Assembly (NCBI RefSeq): GCF_000315915.1
Contig: NC_020186.1
Coordinates: forward strand, 248,001-312,000
Direction: 5' to 3'
Length of the DNA stretch: 64,000 nucleotides
Source of the DNA: Henningerozyma blattae CBS 6284
Taxonomy: Eukaryota > Ascomycota > Saccharomycetes > Saccharomycetales > Saccharomycetaceae
Shown piece after piece: positions 28,666 to 39,777 of the stretch. A program made the position numbers and the translations under genes. The notes under the pieces are model-generated. The model was not told the DNA's origin. It saw nothing but the letters and a program-made list of their open reading frames with translations, and made no database searches. How positions within the stretch are numbered: the stretch's first letter is position 1; every line of letters starts with the position of its first letter.

Positions 28666-29994
28666 TCACATAGGACGAACGTTATAAAGAACAATTCGAT
28701 CAGTGACATGGTACACTTTTTGTTTCAATTCCTCATTCCCACTTGCGTCCTGGCCCTCCCCCTCCCCCTCCCCCTCGCCCTCCGCCTCTTGCTTCTCCCG
28801 TAATATCTTATCCACCAAATCTTCATCAACTTCTTCATTCACATCGTCACCATCCTCCTTCTCAATCACTTTACGATGCAAGGATGCATTTTGAGGAAAC
28901 ACCAATTCAGTCCCAACCAATTTCTTCCATTGACCTTCATACAATTCATTCCCAATCTTGAACAACGGCAACCCTTCACGGTTCGATAACCCACTGATCT
29001 GTAACGAATCTCGTTGGTTCACCACCGTCTTTTCTCGGTAATTATTACTGGGAATGTCAAGACTAATATACAATTCCTCCATTTCCATCCCTACACTCAT
29101 CCCAGTTTTCTTGTTCAAATTCCCCTGTCTTTGTTTGATATCGGCATCAGACCCAGCTTCCACTGCACTTTGGAATGACCAATTCATTTCTTCACCTTTT
29201 TTCAAAAATTCCGTATTACCATTCATCGTCATTCTCCATCTTCTTTTCTCAAACGGTACTATTCTATCTTCTCCATTCTCCAAACTTTCATCCCCCTCAT
29301 CATCATCTCCCTCATCATCAACCATCCCAACTTGATAATCTTTAATCAATTCATACTTGTCTAACGAACAACTACCACTACGTATATACCCACCTTCCTC
29401 CAATTCATCATCATATCTTGAATATCCCATTAATGACATCCCAAGAGCAATCTTGCTTGCTGCATGTGTCACAATTAATATCGTTTCCACTTGATTAAAC
29501 TGTTCTTCCACTCTTTTGATGAAAATGGGCCAGAATTTCTTACATCTCTCATACAATTCATCTGCAGTCTCACCTTGATCACTAGGTATAATTCCTGAAC
29601 CAGGAACCCACTCTGAACTTTCACTCAATATACTACGATCATCATGGCCGGGGAATAATTTCTTTAACGTTTCTAAATCTGCTGGAATAGGGATCGTGGG
29701 ACGGTCTGGTTTATACCATTCTCCAACTCCCTTCTCCAAATAAACTGGAAGTTCCAATAATTTCGCTATTGGTTCACTTGTTTGAATACATCTATAAAAT
29801 GGTGAAGAAAAGATTAATTCAGGTTGATTATCAATAGATAAGATATAATGGCCCAACTCTTTAGCTTGATTAACACCATGGTCTGCTAATGGAACATCAC
29901 TATCTACACCAGTAGGCGGTAATGGATAAGGTCCATGAGGTAACCAATTGGATCGATACCCGTGTCTAGCAATATATATAACTTTGATTGTCAT
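28666..29994 (-). CDS. TFC7: TFIIIC subunit tau55 with phosphoglycerate-mutase fold
   Basis: 442 residues from the ATG at 29994. Tfc7 (YOR110W) is the 55 kDa subunit of the tauA half of TFIIIC and helps recognise tRNA gene A boxes. A histidine-phosphatase (phosphoglycerate-mutase-like) domain is N-terminal, with the RHG motif at residues 10-12 ([12 protein letters not shown]) and [17 protein letters not shown] and [13 protein letters not shown] downstream. The C-terminal half carries the tau-specific region and an acidic Glu/Gly repeat. S. cerevisiae also has the paralogue YNL108C, which lacks the C-terminal half; the length here fits Tfc7. The open frame runs 15 codons upstream of the ATG. 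Confidence 0.92.
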   Translation of the reverse strand: MTIKVIYIARHGYRSNWLPHGPYPLPPTGVDSDVPLADHGVNQAKELGHYILSIDNQPELIFSSPFYRCIQTSEPIAKLLELPVYLEKGVGEWYKPDRPTIPIPADLETLKKLFPGHDDRSILSESSEWVPGSGIIPSDQGETADELYERCKKFWPIFIKRVEEQFNQVETILIVTHAASKIALGMSLMGYSRYDDELEEGGYIRSGSCSLDKYELIKDYQVGMVDDEGDDDEGDESLENGEDRIVPFEKRRWRMTMNGNTEFLKKGEEMNWSFQSAVEAGSDADIKQRQGNLNKKTGMSVGMEMEELYISLDIPSNNYREKTVVNQRDSLQISGLSNREGLPLFKIGNELYEGQWKKLVGTELVFPQNASLHRKVIEKEDGDDVNEEVDEDLVDKILREKQEAEGEGEGEGEGQDASGNEELKQKVYHVTDRIVLYNVRPM

Positions 29995-30573
29995 GATGTA
30001 TTGAAAAGAAAATAAAAAAAAACAGAAAAACACGTACACACAGATGCTTTACTCGTTATATAAAACGTACTTCTTGTTCTTGATAATTATATTGTTATGT
30101 TGTTGTGTGTGTGTATGTGTGTGTGTGTGTGTGTGTATGTATATATGTCTGAGTGTGTGTGTTTTTACGTTGTTTGTTTTTTCCAAAGTATATATATTGT
30201 CTTTCCGAAAACTAGTTAAATCTACAAATCATAATAAAAGCTATAAAAAGATGCACATTTTGCCTAAATACTCATGACACGATATTTTAATCTTGTTCAA
30301 GTCAATCATTCAATACGTCTAGTTTATCTTTTAATCTCTTTGTTTTTTTTTTTTTTTTTTTTTTTTCCCTTTTTCTATTCTTTAAAAATGTCATTTGCTG
30401 CAAATGACCGATCTTTTTTTAATGGAAAAGTCACCTGATCTGGATTTTCGGACTACCACTTGTGGGACCTTGAAAAAATATCAATCTAACAAACATTCTA
30501 AAACATTATATAAGCTTGTATAACAACAGCCAAGAAGGAACGAAAGAAAACGGAAAAATCTTTTACACATACA
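29995..30573. promoter_or_regulatory. Divergent TFC7/YAF9 region with TG repeat
   Basis: About 580 bp. A (TG)n-type microsatellite with interruptions lies at about 30101-30163, and a T run at about 30343-30366. Both promoters must lie here. No named factor site is convincing. A CCGAAA sequence at about 30203 was considered as a centromere element and rejected. Confidence 0.5.
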
Positions 30574-31320
30574 ATGGCCCCTCCACATAACAAAAGAATA
30601 AAAACATTATCCGTTTCAAGACCATTCATATATGGAAACACCGCAAAAAAAATAGGTAGTATTAGACCGCCAAATGCTCCACCAGAACATACACATATTT
30701 GGAAATTATTTATAAAGGGATTAAATAATGATGATATTTCATATTTCATTAAAAAAGTCGTAGTCAAATTACATGATACTTATCCAAATCCAATTCGAAC
30801 TCTAGAGACTCCACCTTTTGAAATTACTGAAACAGGTTGGGGTGAATTCGAAATTAATATTAAAATTTATTTCATTGATTCTTCCAATGAAAAATTCCTA
30901 AATTTTTATCATCATTTAAGATTACATCCATATAAAACTCCAAATCAAATAGCATCAACTGAAGAAGCTTCCACTGCAACTACGACTACGGAAAATAGTA
31001 ATAATGCAACTACAAAAGATGAGGGAAAAAATGATAATTCAAAAAAACAAGATGATGATATAGTAAGCTCTGTAATATATGATGAAATAATATTCAATGA
31101 ACCAAATGAAACTTTCTTAAACGTTTTATTATCTAAACCAGGTAATTATTTACCATCAAATTCAGAAGAAATTAATGAAAAAAATATTGTTAATGGTACA
31201 ATTTTTTCCAAACAATTAGAATCTGATGAAATAGATCGAATAAATTTGCGTATAGACACTGTAGAAAAGGAAATTAATGAATTAAAAGAAAAGATAAAAG
31301 AACGATTAGCTTCTAAATAA
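30574..31320 (+). CDS. YAF9: YEATS-domain subunit of NuA4 and SWR1
   Basis: 248 residues (S. cerevisiae 226). Yaf9 reads acylated histone H3 through its YEATS domain and is shared by the NuA4 acetyltransferase and the SWR1 H2A.Z exchanger. The YEATS domain covers about residues 8-125, with RPFIYGNTA, PPEHTHIWKLFIKG, KVVVKLHDTYPNPIRTLE, PPFEITETGWGEFEINIKIY and HHLRLHPY. An Asn/Thr-rich linker follows. The C-terminus is a short coiled coil (RIDTVEKEINELKEKIKE). Order YAF9-INP52 matches YNL107W-YNL106C. Confidence 0.96.
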   Translation: MAPPHNKRIKTLSVSRPFIYGNTAKKIGSIRPPNAPPEHTHIWKLFIKGLNNDDISYFIKKVVVKLHDTYPNPIRTLETPPFEITETGWGEFEINIKIYFIDSSNEKFLNFYHHLRLHPYKTPNQIASTEEASTATTTTENSNNATTKDEGKNDNSKKQDDDIVSSVIYDEIIFNEPNETFLNVLLSKPGNYLPSNSEEINEKNIVNGTIFSKQLESDEIDRINLRIDTVEKEINELKEKIKERLASK

Positions 31321-31424
31321 GAAATAAATGAAACAGTTTCAAAGAATGTTGGAAGCGTTTTTTTTTGTTTTTTTTTTTTATTAAGGCCAATATTTTATGT
31401 ACTATTAATGTAATTGTATAAGTA

Positions 31425-31466
31425 TACTTAATTATATATATATATGTGTATGTGTGTGTGTGTGTA
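31425..31466. repeat. TA/TG microsatellite 3' of YAF9
   Basis: A TATATA run passing into (TG)n lies between the convergent ends of YAF9 and INP52, followed by T runs up to about 31510. Probably 3' end sequence. Confidence 0.6.
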
Positions 31467-31538
31467 AACTTACTTATTTTATTTTTTTTTTTTTTTTATT
31501 TTTTTTTTAATTTTTATAATTTCTTGCCAACTTGTTTA

Positions 31539-34500
31539 TCATTTTGTATCCTCTATCTTATCTTTGGTATCATCTAATAAATTCAATTCTGGAACAGGTC
31601 TTTTCTTATTTTTCCTCTTATTGCTCTTACTAGTAGAACTAATATCACTTGTAGTTTCCACAGAAATTTTACTAGAACTATGAATACTTCCAAGTGTACT
31701 AGAATTACTATCCTTTCTGCTTACTTGAGTAACAAGTTTCTTATTATCATTTAAATTTGAATTAATAGTATCGATACTTTGTGCATCTGTAGTTGGAGAA
31801 GTTTTTTTCAAAGAATACCTAGTTGAACTATGAATACTACCACTAGTACTAGCATTACTAGTTTTCCTAATTAGATGTTTTGAGCTATGGATACTTTCAG
31901 TAGTACTAGAATTACTATTTTTCCTTTCCATCATTTTGGAATTATAAATGCTTCCACTAATACTAATATCACTACTTTTCTTGATCAAGTGTTTTGAACT
32001 ATCGGTACTTTCATTAGTACTGGAAGTACTATTCTTTCTATCCATATGTGGGGAACTCTTGCCTGAACCATGATGATGGAAAAGATGATGATGATGATTG
32101 GTTTCATGATTTGAATTTAAACTGGTAGAAGATAGTTTTGATGATAACTTGTTTAATATTGAATGATGAGAATTATCATGATGTTTTATTTTATTTTCAG
32201 TTACACCAATACTAAAAGTTTCAGATCTTGGTCTCAATGATATTTCATTATTTTGATTTTTATCAGAATCTAAAATATCAGAATCATCTAATGTGATTGA
32301 AGGGGGACCTGAATGATGTCTTCTTGGTGGTGTTGGTGGAGCACTTGGTTGATCTAACATTTCATCTTTATCAAGTTTGCTAGAAGTAGGCGATAAACCT
32401 CTTCTTGGTGGTGTTGGTGGTGCAGGTCCATTAAATTGTTCATCGATATAACTCAACAGTTTGGCACTCTCCATACTTCGAGGAGACACATTGGAATTTC
32501 TATTGAGATTATTATTAGTAATATTATTTATTAACCCATTAGTTCCTTGTAATACAGGTGTGCTGATACTGTGTTTAGGAGCTGAATTATTGGAATCCAA
32601 CCCTATTTTAGATAAATCTGGAGGTAAAGGTCTAGTTCCGTTATTGCGAACACTAGATATTGAACCTCTATGAATGTGGTTACTGGGTAAGTTTTCAACA
32701 GGTACACTTGATACTGAACTTCTACGATCAGTGGGTGAAGATTGTTTTAAATTAATGTTCGACATCGACATACTATGACCTCTTACTGTTGTGGATTCAT
32801 CAATAGATGTTATATTACTTTCACTATCATCGCTTTCAACACTCACTAACTTCTCCTTAAAGATCTTACTTTCAGGTCCATTATCAATTATTTCTAATTT
32901 ACTATGATTATCATCATCTCCAGTATGAAGTCTCTTATACTCATTGTATAAATTTTTCATTAAGGTAGATTTTACTTTTTGGTTTATTAAAGTGGTTTTT
33001 ACTCCAAATAATCCGCATACAGGTCTATGATCACTTGTCATAATCGGTGAATCGCTGTAATAAATAGGTTTTAAACTACCTTTATACAATATTCTGTCGG
33101 TCCAAGATGGTGTTCTAGCCTTTTCTGATGTATCATAAACTTCTGTACCGTTATCATATTTATAGGTAGGTCTAAAGCCGATTTTTTGCTCCTTAAATCC
33201 TTCTAATACTAATCCAGCATTCACCTCATGTGTCAATTGATCAAAGTGTAATAAGTCTTCTAAATAATTATCCTTTTTCAATTTAAGTTCTTCACGTACT
33301 TCATCATTACTTAACACGACTCGATAATTCATATCACCAAACCAAAATACAAAATCATGTTGACTAATTTTTCTATATCTTTCAAAAGATATACTTTTAT
33401 TAATAGTGTCATAATCATTTCTTCTCTCTTCTATCCCCCCTGCACCTGCTGCAAAATGAACGTTAACAAAACAAAAAGATGTTTGACCGTATTTAAATCG
33501 AATAGCAACACCACCTTTGTTCCCCGCGATTCCACCAAATCCAGTTTTCTTACCAGAACCATCAACCTCTTTAATATGATTAGCCTTTGTTGCCTTTACA
33601 AAAGATAAAACTAAAATTGAAGATAATCGTTCTGCTCGTAGAAAGGCATATTTTTCATTATATTGATTAAGACACTCTTCAATCATAGTTTGCCATAGTG
33701 ATCCTTTTGAAGAATCTGCAGTTAATAAGGACCCTGCTTTTAATTCTATCACTTCTTGAAAACCTACAACAACAATATCTGGATGAACATCCTTACCCTT
33801 TGAAAATAGCCAAGGAGTAAGATCCTCATCAGAAGACTTACCATTAACATTAAATGTACCAATAAATATAGTAAGGTCTTCATGTGATATATAACTACTT
33901 TCACTTTTCTTTAAACCCTTTTCTATAAAAGTACCGGCTGGGTCATATAGTTTAACAGGTATTTGACCAGGTAAGCGGCCTAGCAAAATATCAAAATGAA
34001 GTTGTTTGGTTTTATCATTAAATGTACCAGAATACATCCTACTCATTGACTTTGAATAATCAGATAGAACACCAGACAGTGACATTCTACCCTTTCTCGA
34101 AAATGAGGATTTTAATGCATTAGTTCCTGTTGTTATTTGAGACAATTGATCTGCATTATCTGCCCATAAGCTATTCATATCGTGCACAAACATGTGGGTA
34201 TTAGAAAAATCGTCAGCATCAATCCAATTAACTTCTTCGAGAAATATTCTAAACACTTTGTAGCAGATGCATTGTTGTGCAATATTTGTTCTATCAAGAC
34301 AATCCAAACAATTTGCACGGAAGACACCTTGTTGTCTACAAATTACTTTCTGATGGCGTATATCATACCAAAAAAACCCTTGTTCATCCATTTCCTTTTC
34401 CACCAAGGGAAGGACATTATCAATAGCTAAATAACCATCTTGTGAAGTCTCTTTATTAAAATCAAATTCTGTTAGAAATAAATCTTCATTTAATTTAAAT

Positions 34501-35570
34501 CTTGTACCGTTTTCTAAATGTTCTCTATATCTTTTGGCCAAAGAAACTTCATTTTTATTTCGTGACAATAAATTAACAATATGAACGGGTCCATATTTTT
34601 TGGTTAAATTTGAAAAATGCCTATCAAATATAGGTTGAGTTGCATCTAATGACCTTCGAACTAAAATCTTGCTCCCCATCACACCACTTTCTTGATCCCA
34701 AAATATGGGTACACTACCTCTAATTTGAGTAAACGCAAAACAATAATATTTTGAATATAAAATAAATTCAGTCTCAACAAAGTTGGATACATTTGCATTA
34801 TCGTCAATCCCTCGTGCATTATTTCTTGTTCCTGATCTTTTCCAACTTTGCTTCGATATTAGTGTAAATGCTACATCAATATTTTCTATATGTGTAACCA
34901 CTGTTTTTGCAAACCCACAAATTACAGCAGTTAAGAATCCTTCATCATCTAAAATAATCTTTAAGTCTTCATCCAATCTATCTCTAAATGTAATTATTTC
35001 TTTCATCAGAAATGAATTCCACATGTATTCAGTCTCCAGAGTATCTGCACTTAAAGAATTTCTCCCTATACCACGATTTTGTAATGTTGAAGTCAGATCA
35101 AAATTTGAGCTATAATAAAACATCCCATTACCTAATAATTTTTTAATTTCATAACAAGGATTTTCTTTTAATATGGGTCTATATTGAGATTGATCTGAAC
35201 TAGATGATAATGGAATACCAGTTGAATCCATTTCTGTGAAATCCCAGTATGATTCATTTAAACAAAAAAATTCAACATGATGTATCCTATTAATAGTTTC
35301 TCTGGATCTTGGTTTAGCAACAGTAGAATTTTTGGTAATTACACAAATGAAAATTAAACCTTGCATTTGAATGAGACCAATAAACCCATTAATTTCTGAA
35401 TTTGAAAGAAGTTTGAAACCCTTATTTTCTAATTCACCTTTTGGAATAAACTCGATAGCACATGTAGGTTGCGTATTTGCTTGGTCTGTAATTGCATTGA
35501 AAACAAGTGCATAAGTATGCGAAACTAGTGCTATTCTTCGCTCTGGTTTTGTTGACAGGAGAATAAACAT
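31539..35570 (-). CDS. INP52: Synaptojanin-like polyphosphoinositide phosphatase (Inp52/Inp53)
   Basis: 1343 residues. It dephosphorylates PI(4,5)P2 and other phosphoinositides in endocytosis and actin or trans-Golgi traffic. Three parts are visible. A Sac1 domain (about 1-500) has an intact catalytic RANCLDCLDRTN near residue 420, so it should be active, unlike Inp51. A 5-phosphatase domain (about 590-900) has GTFNVNGKSS, NKGGVAIRF, WFGDMNYRV and PSWTDRILYKG. A long Ser-rich C-terminal tail has two PAPPTPPRR or PSAPPTPPRR motifs, likely SH3 ligands, and repeated SSTxSIHSS segments. It is longer than S. cerevisiae Inp52 (1183) or Inp53 (1107). The strand and neighbours fit YNL106C. Confidence 0.94.
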   Translation of the reverse strand: MFILLSTKPERRIALVSHTYALVFNAITDQANTQPTCAIEFIPKGELENKGFKLLSNSEINGFIGLIQMQGLIFICVITKNSTVAKPRSRETINRIHHVEFFCLNESYWDFTEMDSTGIPLSSSSDQSQYRPILKENPCYEIKKLLGNGMFYYSSNFDLTSTLQNRGIGRNSLSADTLETEYMWNSFLMKEIITFRDRLDEDLKIILDDEGFLTAVICGFAKTVVTHIENIDVAFTLISKQSWKRSGTRNNARGIDDNANVSNFVETEFILYSKYYCFAFTQIRGSVPIFWDQESGVMGSKILVRRSLDATQPIFDRHFSNLTKKYGPVHIVNLLSRNKNEVSLAKRYREHLENGTRFKLNEDLFLTEFDFNKETSQDGYLAIDNVLPLVEKEMDEQGFFWYDIRHQKVICRQQGVFRANCLDCLDRTNIAQQCICYKVFRIFLEEVNWIDADDFSNTHMFVHDMNSLWADNADQLSQITTGTNALKSSFSRKGRMSLSGVLSDYSKSMSRMYSGTFNDKTKQLHFDILLGRLPGQIPVKLYDPAGTFIEKGLKKSESSYISHEDLTIFIGTFNVNGKSSDEDLTPWLFSKGKDVHPDIVVVGFQEVIELKAGSLLTADSSKGSLWQTMIEECLNQYNEKYAFLRAERLSSILVLSFVKATKANHIKEVDGSGKKTGFGGIAGNKGGVAIRFKYGQTSFCFVNVHFAAGAGGIEERRNDYDTINKSISFERYRKISQHDFVFWFGDMNYRVVLSNDEVREELKLKKDNYLEDLLHFDQLTHEVNAGLVLEGFKEQKIGFRPTYKYDNGTEVYDTSEKARTPSWTDRILYKGSLKPIYYSDSPIMTSDHRPVCGLFGVKTTLINQKVKSTLMKNLYNEYKRLHTGDDDNHSKLEIIDNGPESKIFKEKLVSVESDDSESNITSIDESTTVRGHSMSMSNINLKQSSPTDRRSSVSSVPVENLPSNHIHRGSISSVRNNGTRPLPPDLSKIGLDSNNSAPKHSISTPVLQGTNGLINNITNNNLNRNSNVSPRSMESAKLLSYIDEQFNGPAPPTPPRRGLSPTSSKLDKDEMLDQPSAPPTPPRRHHSGPPSITLDDSDILDSDKNQNNEISLRPRSETFSIGVTENKIKHHDNSHHSILNKLSSKLSSTSLNSNHETNHHHHLFHHHGSGKSSPHMDRKNSTSSTNESTDSSKHLIKKSSDISISGSIYNSKMMERKNSNSSTTESIHSSKHLIRKTSNASTSGSIHSSTRYSLKKTSPTTDAQSIDTINSNLNDNKKLVTQVSRKDSNSSTLGSIHSSSKISVETTSDISSTSKSNKRKNKKRPVPELNLLDDTKDKIEDTK

Positions 35571-36670
35571 AATTTATGGTTAGGTATAAGTAAGATAATA
35601 ATAAGTATATTGATCTATCTTTTCATAGATTAAAAAAATATATATGTATATGATGATGATCAAAAGATGGTCTTTAAATAAAGGAAATCAAACAGTATCA
35701 AAGTTCTTATTTAAAGTTGATATGTTGGTATAAATGTCAGATATGAAATTGATTGCTCTCTCCTTTTTCTTAATCTATTTACTTTTTTTTCTTGATCTTA
35801 ATTAAGAGCTGAAAAAAGATGGGTTAATTAAAGGAATGAAATCTAAAAGGGAAGAAAAAAAAGGATGTTGGAGAAAATGCAGAATTGATTGGCTAATTAG
35901 TTAGAAAAACAAATTTATCGTTTCATAAACTGTATTGCATGAAAAAATAGAAAAAATGAAATGAAGCCGTATACACTTTAAACTAAAAACATGAGATCAT
36001 GTATATATATATCGATGGTCCCTTATTTACAATCTGATATTTACGTATAAATATTTCGTTTAATATTTTGCTACTTTTGTCAATAAATTAGGATTGCTGT
36101 TTAGATCGTCTGAGAATGCCGAAAATCAACGAAGGGTTTAAAATATTCAAAATTTTTTTTTTAGGTTTCTGGTAGTTGCGAAGAATTATAGGTAGTGAGT
36201 AGTCGATAAGAATATTTTGTTGGTTCCTTCAGAAGGTTTTATAGCCAAATAGAGTCTTTAGAGACGCGCATGGATCTTTGAAAAGAGAGAGAGAAACAAT
36301 TGTTGATGCAAGATATATTAGATCTGGTGGCAAAGCCAATCTAGAGATACGAAATAAGTTAAAGTTTATTCAGTTTATGGAGTGCAATCAATTAAGAATT
36401 GTGTCTTATCAAGGTATGAAATGAAGTTGAAGAAATAAATCAATAAATAAAATAAATAGAAATATTAATAATAAATATGCAGTAGTCCTGGGGAGAAAAG
36501 AAATAAAGATATCAGATGTATACAAAAAAAAAAAAGCGTCATAAAAAGCAATATAAAGCGGCATATCATTGTTTTCAATTTTAGAAATGTTCCATCAAAA
36601 TTTGATGTTGAAGAGTAATTGAGAAAAAAAAATTAGATTGAAAAGGAGGGAATCAGAGGAGTCTTTCTTC
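35571..36670. other. INP52 promoter and LEU4 3' spacer
   Basis: A 1.1 kb AT-rich spacer between two minus-strand genes. It holds the INP52 promoter and the LEU4 3' end. No ORF, RNA gene or convincing factor site is seen. Confidence 0.4.
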
Positions 36671-38512
36671 TTAAATTTCCGGGACAACGATGTCACCTGA
36701 ACTAATCAAGTTGTTAACTGTTGTGAAAATAGCTTTAATTGAAGCTTCAGAAACATCTTCATGTATACCAACACCCCATTTGGTAGCAGCTTCATTAGTA
36801 GAATCATTCATATAAGTGATTTGAATAAAAGAGGCAGCTTGGGTTCTAGAACCAGAACCTATTGAGTGTTCTGTATAATTGGCAACACCTAATTTAACGT
36901 TCAATAATTGAGAGAAGGCATCAATCAAAGAAGAAATTGGACCATTACCAACACCCTTGAAATCTGTAGTCTTACCATTAACCTCCACTTGACCAATAAA
37001 TATTCTCTTTTCTGGATTTTGGGGATCTTTTTCAACATTGTAATTAATCAAATTAATTGAGTTCTTAATTGAAGGATTTTCAAAATTGTAAGTTTTCTTA
37101 AATAATTCAATGATACCTTTTGGTTGTAATTCTCTCTTCAATGCATCAGCGGCTTCTTGAACTTGAGCAGAGAATTCGATTTGCATTGGTCTTGGTAAAT
37201 CTAGACCCAAGGATCTTAGAATGACCCAAGCGGTACCACCTTTACCAGATTGAGAGTTGACTCTAATAACAGCTTCATAGTCACGACCAATATCCTTTGG
37301 ATCCAATGGCAAGTAAGGGATTCTCCATTGTGAATTCTTAGTGTCAGTATTATGTTCCTTATTATATTTTTCTTGCAAAGCAAAACCTTTCTTGATAGCA
37401 TCTTGATGAGAACCAGAGAAGGCACAAACAACCAAATCACCACCATATGGAGCTCTTGGTGAGACTGGAATTTTATTACAACGTTCCACGACATCCAAAA
37501 CAGAAGAAATATCAGAGAAATCCAAGTTTGGTGGAATACCTTGAGTGTATAAATTCAAAGCTAAAGTAACTAGATCAACATTACCAGTTCTTTCACCATT
37601 ACCAAATACACAGCCTTCCACTCTATCAGCACCAGCTAATAAAGCTAATTCCGTAGCTGCTACAGCACAACCACGATCGTTATGATTATGAGTGGAAACA
37701 CAAATCTTTTCTCTTTCAGTTATATTATTGATAAAATATTCAATTTGATCAGCATAAACGTTTGGAGTGGCCATTTCTACAGTAGCAGGTAAATTAAAGA
37801 TGATTGGGTTTGATTCAGTTGGTTCCCAAGCCTCTTTAACAGCTTCACATATCTTTACAGCAAAATCCATTGGTGTATCACTAAAAGTTTCTGGAGAAAA
37901 TTCATAAGACCAATAGGTACCAGCTGTGGATGGGTCATCCTTAGTCAATTCACGAACCAATTTGGTGGTTTCCACAGCTTTTTCAATAGCTTCTTCCTGT
38001 GACATATTAAAGACAATTTCACGGAACATATCACTTGTAGCTAAATATGTATGTACGGTAGCACGCTTGGCACCCCTTAAGGAATCTATAGTTCTTCTAA
38101 TCAAATGTTCTCTTGATTGAGTCAAAGCTTGAATGGACACATCATCTGGAGCATTTTCCACTGCATATCTGGTGAAATCGAAATCTGTTTGAGAAGCAGA
38201 GGGGAATGCCACTTCGATTTCTTTAAACCCTAAATCCACAAGTTTATGGAAATATTCCTTTTTCTGTTCTACATTCATTGGGTCAGGTAGAGATTGGTTC
38301 CCATCCCTTAGATCGGTAGATAGCCAACGTGGAGCCTTTTTAATTGTATTATTTGGCCATTTTCTATTTGTCAAGACTGGGCCTTTAAAGGGTTTATATT
38401 TGACCGAAGGGTCCTTTAACATATTCTTATAGGTCAAAGTCACCGGTGGGATAGATTTTGTCATTGATTTAGAAGCTTGTTGAGCTAAGGAAATGGAAGT
38501 TTGTTTAATCAT
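36671..38512 (-). CDS. LEU4: 2-isopropylmalate synthase (leucine biosynthesis)
   Basis: 613 residues. It catalyses the first committed step of leucine synthesis, acetyl-CoA plus 2-ketoisovalerate to 2-isopropylmalate, in mitochondria. The N-terminal 25 residues (MIKQTSISLAQQASKSMTKS) look like a weak matrix presequence, as in the long form of Leu4. The catalytic TIM barrel includes WLSTDLRDGNQSLPDPM, the metal-binding STHNHNDRGCAVAATE and VFGNGERTGNVDLV. The C-terminal LeuA allosteric domain (about 470-613) has GTGNGP-type VGNGPISSLIDA and TEHSIGSGSRTQAASFI, the leucine feedback region. LEU9 (YOR108W) is the ohnolog alternative; order LEU4-MET4-POL1 matches YNL104C-YNL102W. Confidence 0.95.
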   Translation of the reverse strand: MIKQTSISLAQQASKSMTKSIPPVTLTYKNMLKDPSVKYKPFKGPVLTNRKWPNNTIKKAPRWLSTDLRDGNQSLPDPMNVEQKKEYFHKLVDLGFKEIEVAFPSASQTDFDFTRYAVENAPDDVSIQALTQSREHLIRRTIDSLRGAKRATVHTYLATSDMFREIVFNMSQEEAIEKAVETTKLVRELTKDDPSTAGTYWSYEFSPETFSDTPMDFAVKICEAVKEAWEPTESNPIIFNLPATVEMATPNVYADQIEYFINNITEREKICVSTHNHNDRGCAVAATELALLAGADRVEGCVFGNGERTGNVDLVTLALNLYTQGIPPNLDFSDISSVLDVVERCNKIPVSPRAPYGGDLVVCAFSGSHQDAIKKGFALQEKYNKEHNTDTKNSQWRIPYLPLDPKDIGRDYEAVIRVNSQSGKGGTAWVILRSLGLDLPRPMQIEFSAQVQEAADALKRELQPKGIIELFKKTYNFENPSIKNSINLINYNVEKDPQNPEKRIFIGQVEVNGKTTDFKGVGNGPISSLIDAFSQLLNVKLGVANYTEHSIGSGSRTQAASFIQITYMNDSTNEAATKWGVGIHEDVSEASIKAIFTTVNNLISSGDIVVPEI

Positions 38513-39104
38513 TTTTCCTTTCTCCCAATAAAAAGGAAAGATTTTGGCAATTAAAACTATTGGATGTAAGAAAGAATGTGTATACTAATGAATGTTGGAA
38601 CAAAGAGCACTTGAGGTATAGTATATAGGTATATTATTAAGCCTTTTATATGAATGAAAAGAAGCAAGTGATAAAAGTATTTGCTACGATGTTTCTTACC
38701 AGTACCCTGAAAAGAGGCTACAGTTTCAAAGAGGGTAAAGCATACTCTGTATGACCCAAAACTAAATCATCTCATCGGAGTAACAATAATAGTAATAATG
38801 TAACAACAGAATTGTTTGAAGAAAGTTGGTTAGTATATCATAGTTACCGTAGTTGGTACAGGATTGTTGCAGCAGCCTGCATAATGCTAAAAAAAAAAAG
38901 AAATTGAATTCCAGTAGGCATAGGGCTGCGATGACTAACTTTTTTGCCGTACGCTAATAAAAAATTCACTTTAGTATTGAAATTTCGATATAGTGTGAAG
39001 AAAACAGAGGGGAGCGTCATTGAAGGACCGGAATCAGACTTCCTAAAACGACAGCGATGCCGGCCAAATTGGCTTCGCGCTTGAAAGACTCCGCGTCACA
39101 AAAG

Positions 39105-39114
39105 CCGGTGCCGG
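39105..39114. promoter_or_regulatory. Leu3-type site upstream of LEU4
   Basis: CCGGTGCCGG fits the Leu3 consensus CCGGNNCCGG exactly. Leu3 activates LEU4 in response to 2-isopropylmalate in S. cerevisiae. The site is about 590 bp upstream of the LEU4 ATG, farther than usual. A partial match (CCGTTTCCGG) is nearby at about 39259. Confidence 0.65.
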
Positions 39115-39751
39115 CCGAGATTCTACATGGCGTCACAATGGAGTGTAATGGAAGACAGAGACTTGGGGTGTGAATAGGCTGGGGATTGGCAGGAAAACTG
39201 GAGTGTTGGGGGGAATATATAAAGCTGTTGGGGTATAATGTCGACGGGTGACCTTTGCCGTTTCCGGCAAGTACAGGCAAGCGGCAATGCAGCCGCGGAG
39301 CAATTATTAGTCACGTTTGGAGCATGTGATGGCGGCTATGTTGGCGCGTGACCAGGAAGTCTTGAAAGAGAGGGTGAGAATGGTGGTAGAAGTGGGGCAG
39401 CGATAAGAGAGGCTAATAATAGCCGCGGAAGGCCGAGATTTGACGGGAAAATTGCCGTATTTTGCAAGTTGAAAGATAAGAAGAATGTTAAGATGGAAAT
39501 AGATATGCAGAGATTGTGAAGCCTTGATTTCTTTTTAATTGGGAACATACTTCTTTCTTTTTTTTTCTTGGTAGATCGTTTCAAAGATCTCTAGCATTTC
39601 TTCTAATTCATTTAATTAAAATTATTAATTTCGAAACAAATTGTTAACTGAAAAAACGATGTGTTAGACCTAGGGTTAGGGCTATTTCTGTCTTAGCCCT
39701 TTGATACGAAAAGAGAAAAAGAAAAATAAGCAGTGCAGTGGCGTGACCGAG

Positions 39752-39777
39752 CACGTGGTGTGGCGTAGTACTGTGGC
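39752..39777. promoter_or_regulatory. Cbf1 and Met31/32-type sites upstream of MET4
   Basis: CACGTG at 39752-39757 and CTGTGGC at 39771-39777 are 13 bp apart. These are the cores of the Cbf1 site and of the Met31/Met32 site (AAACTGTGGC), the two platforms that recruit Met4 itself in S. cerevisiae. They lie about 460-480 bp before the MET4 ATG. Confidence 0.6.

Noticed and set aside
30170..30440. Possible point centromere (CTTTCCGAAA near 30203 and GTCACCTG near 30428)
   Set aside because: The CDEIII match is poor outside CCGAAA, the spacing of over 200 bp is too long, and this locus is not centromeric in related yeasts.
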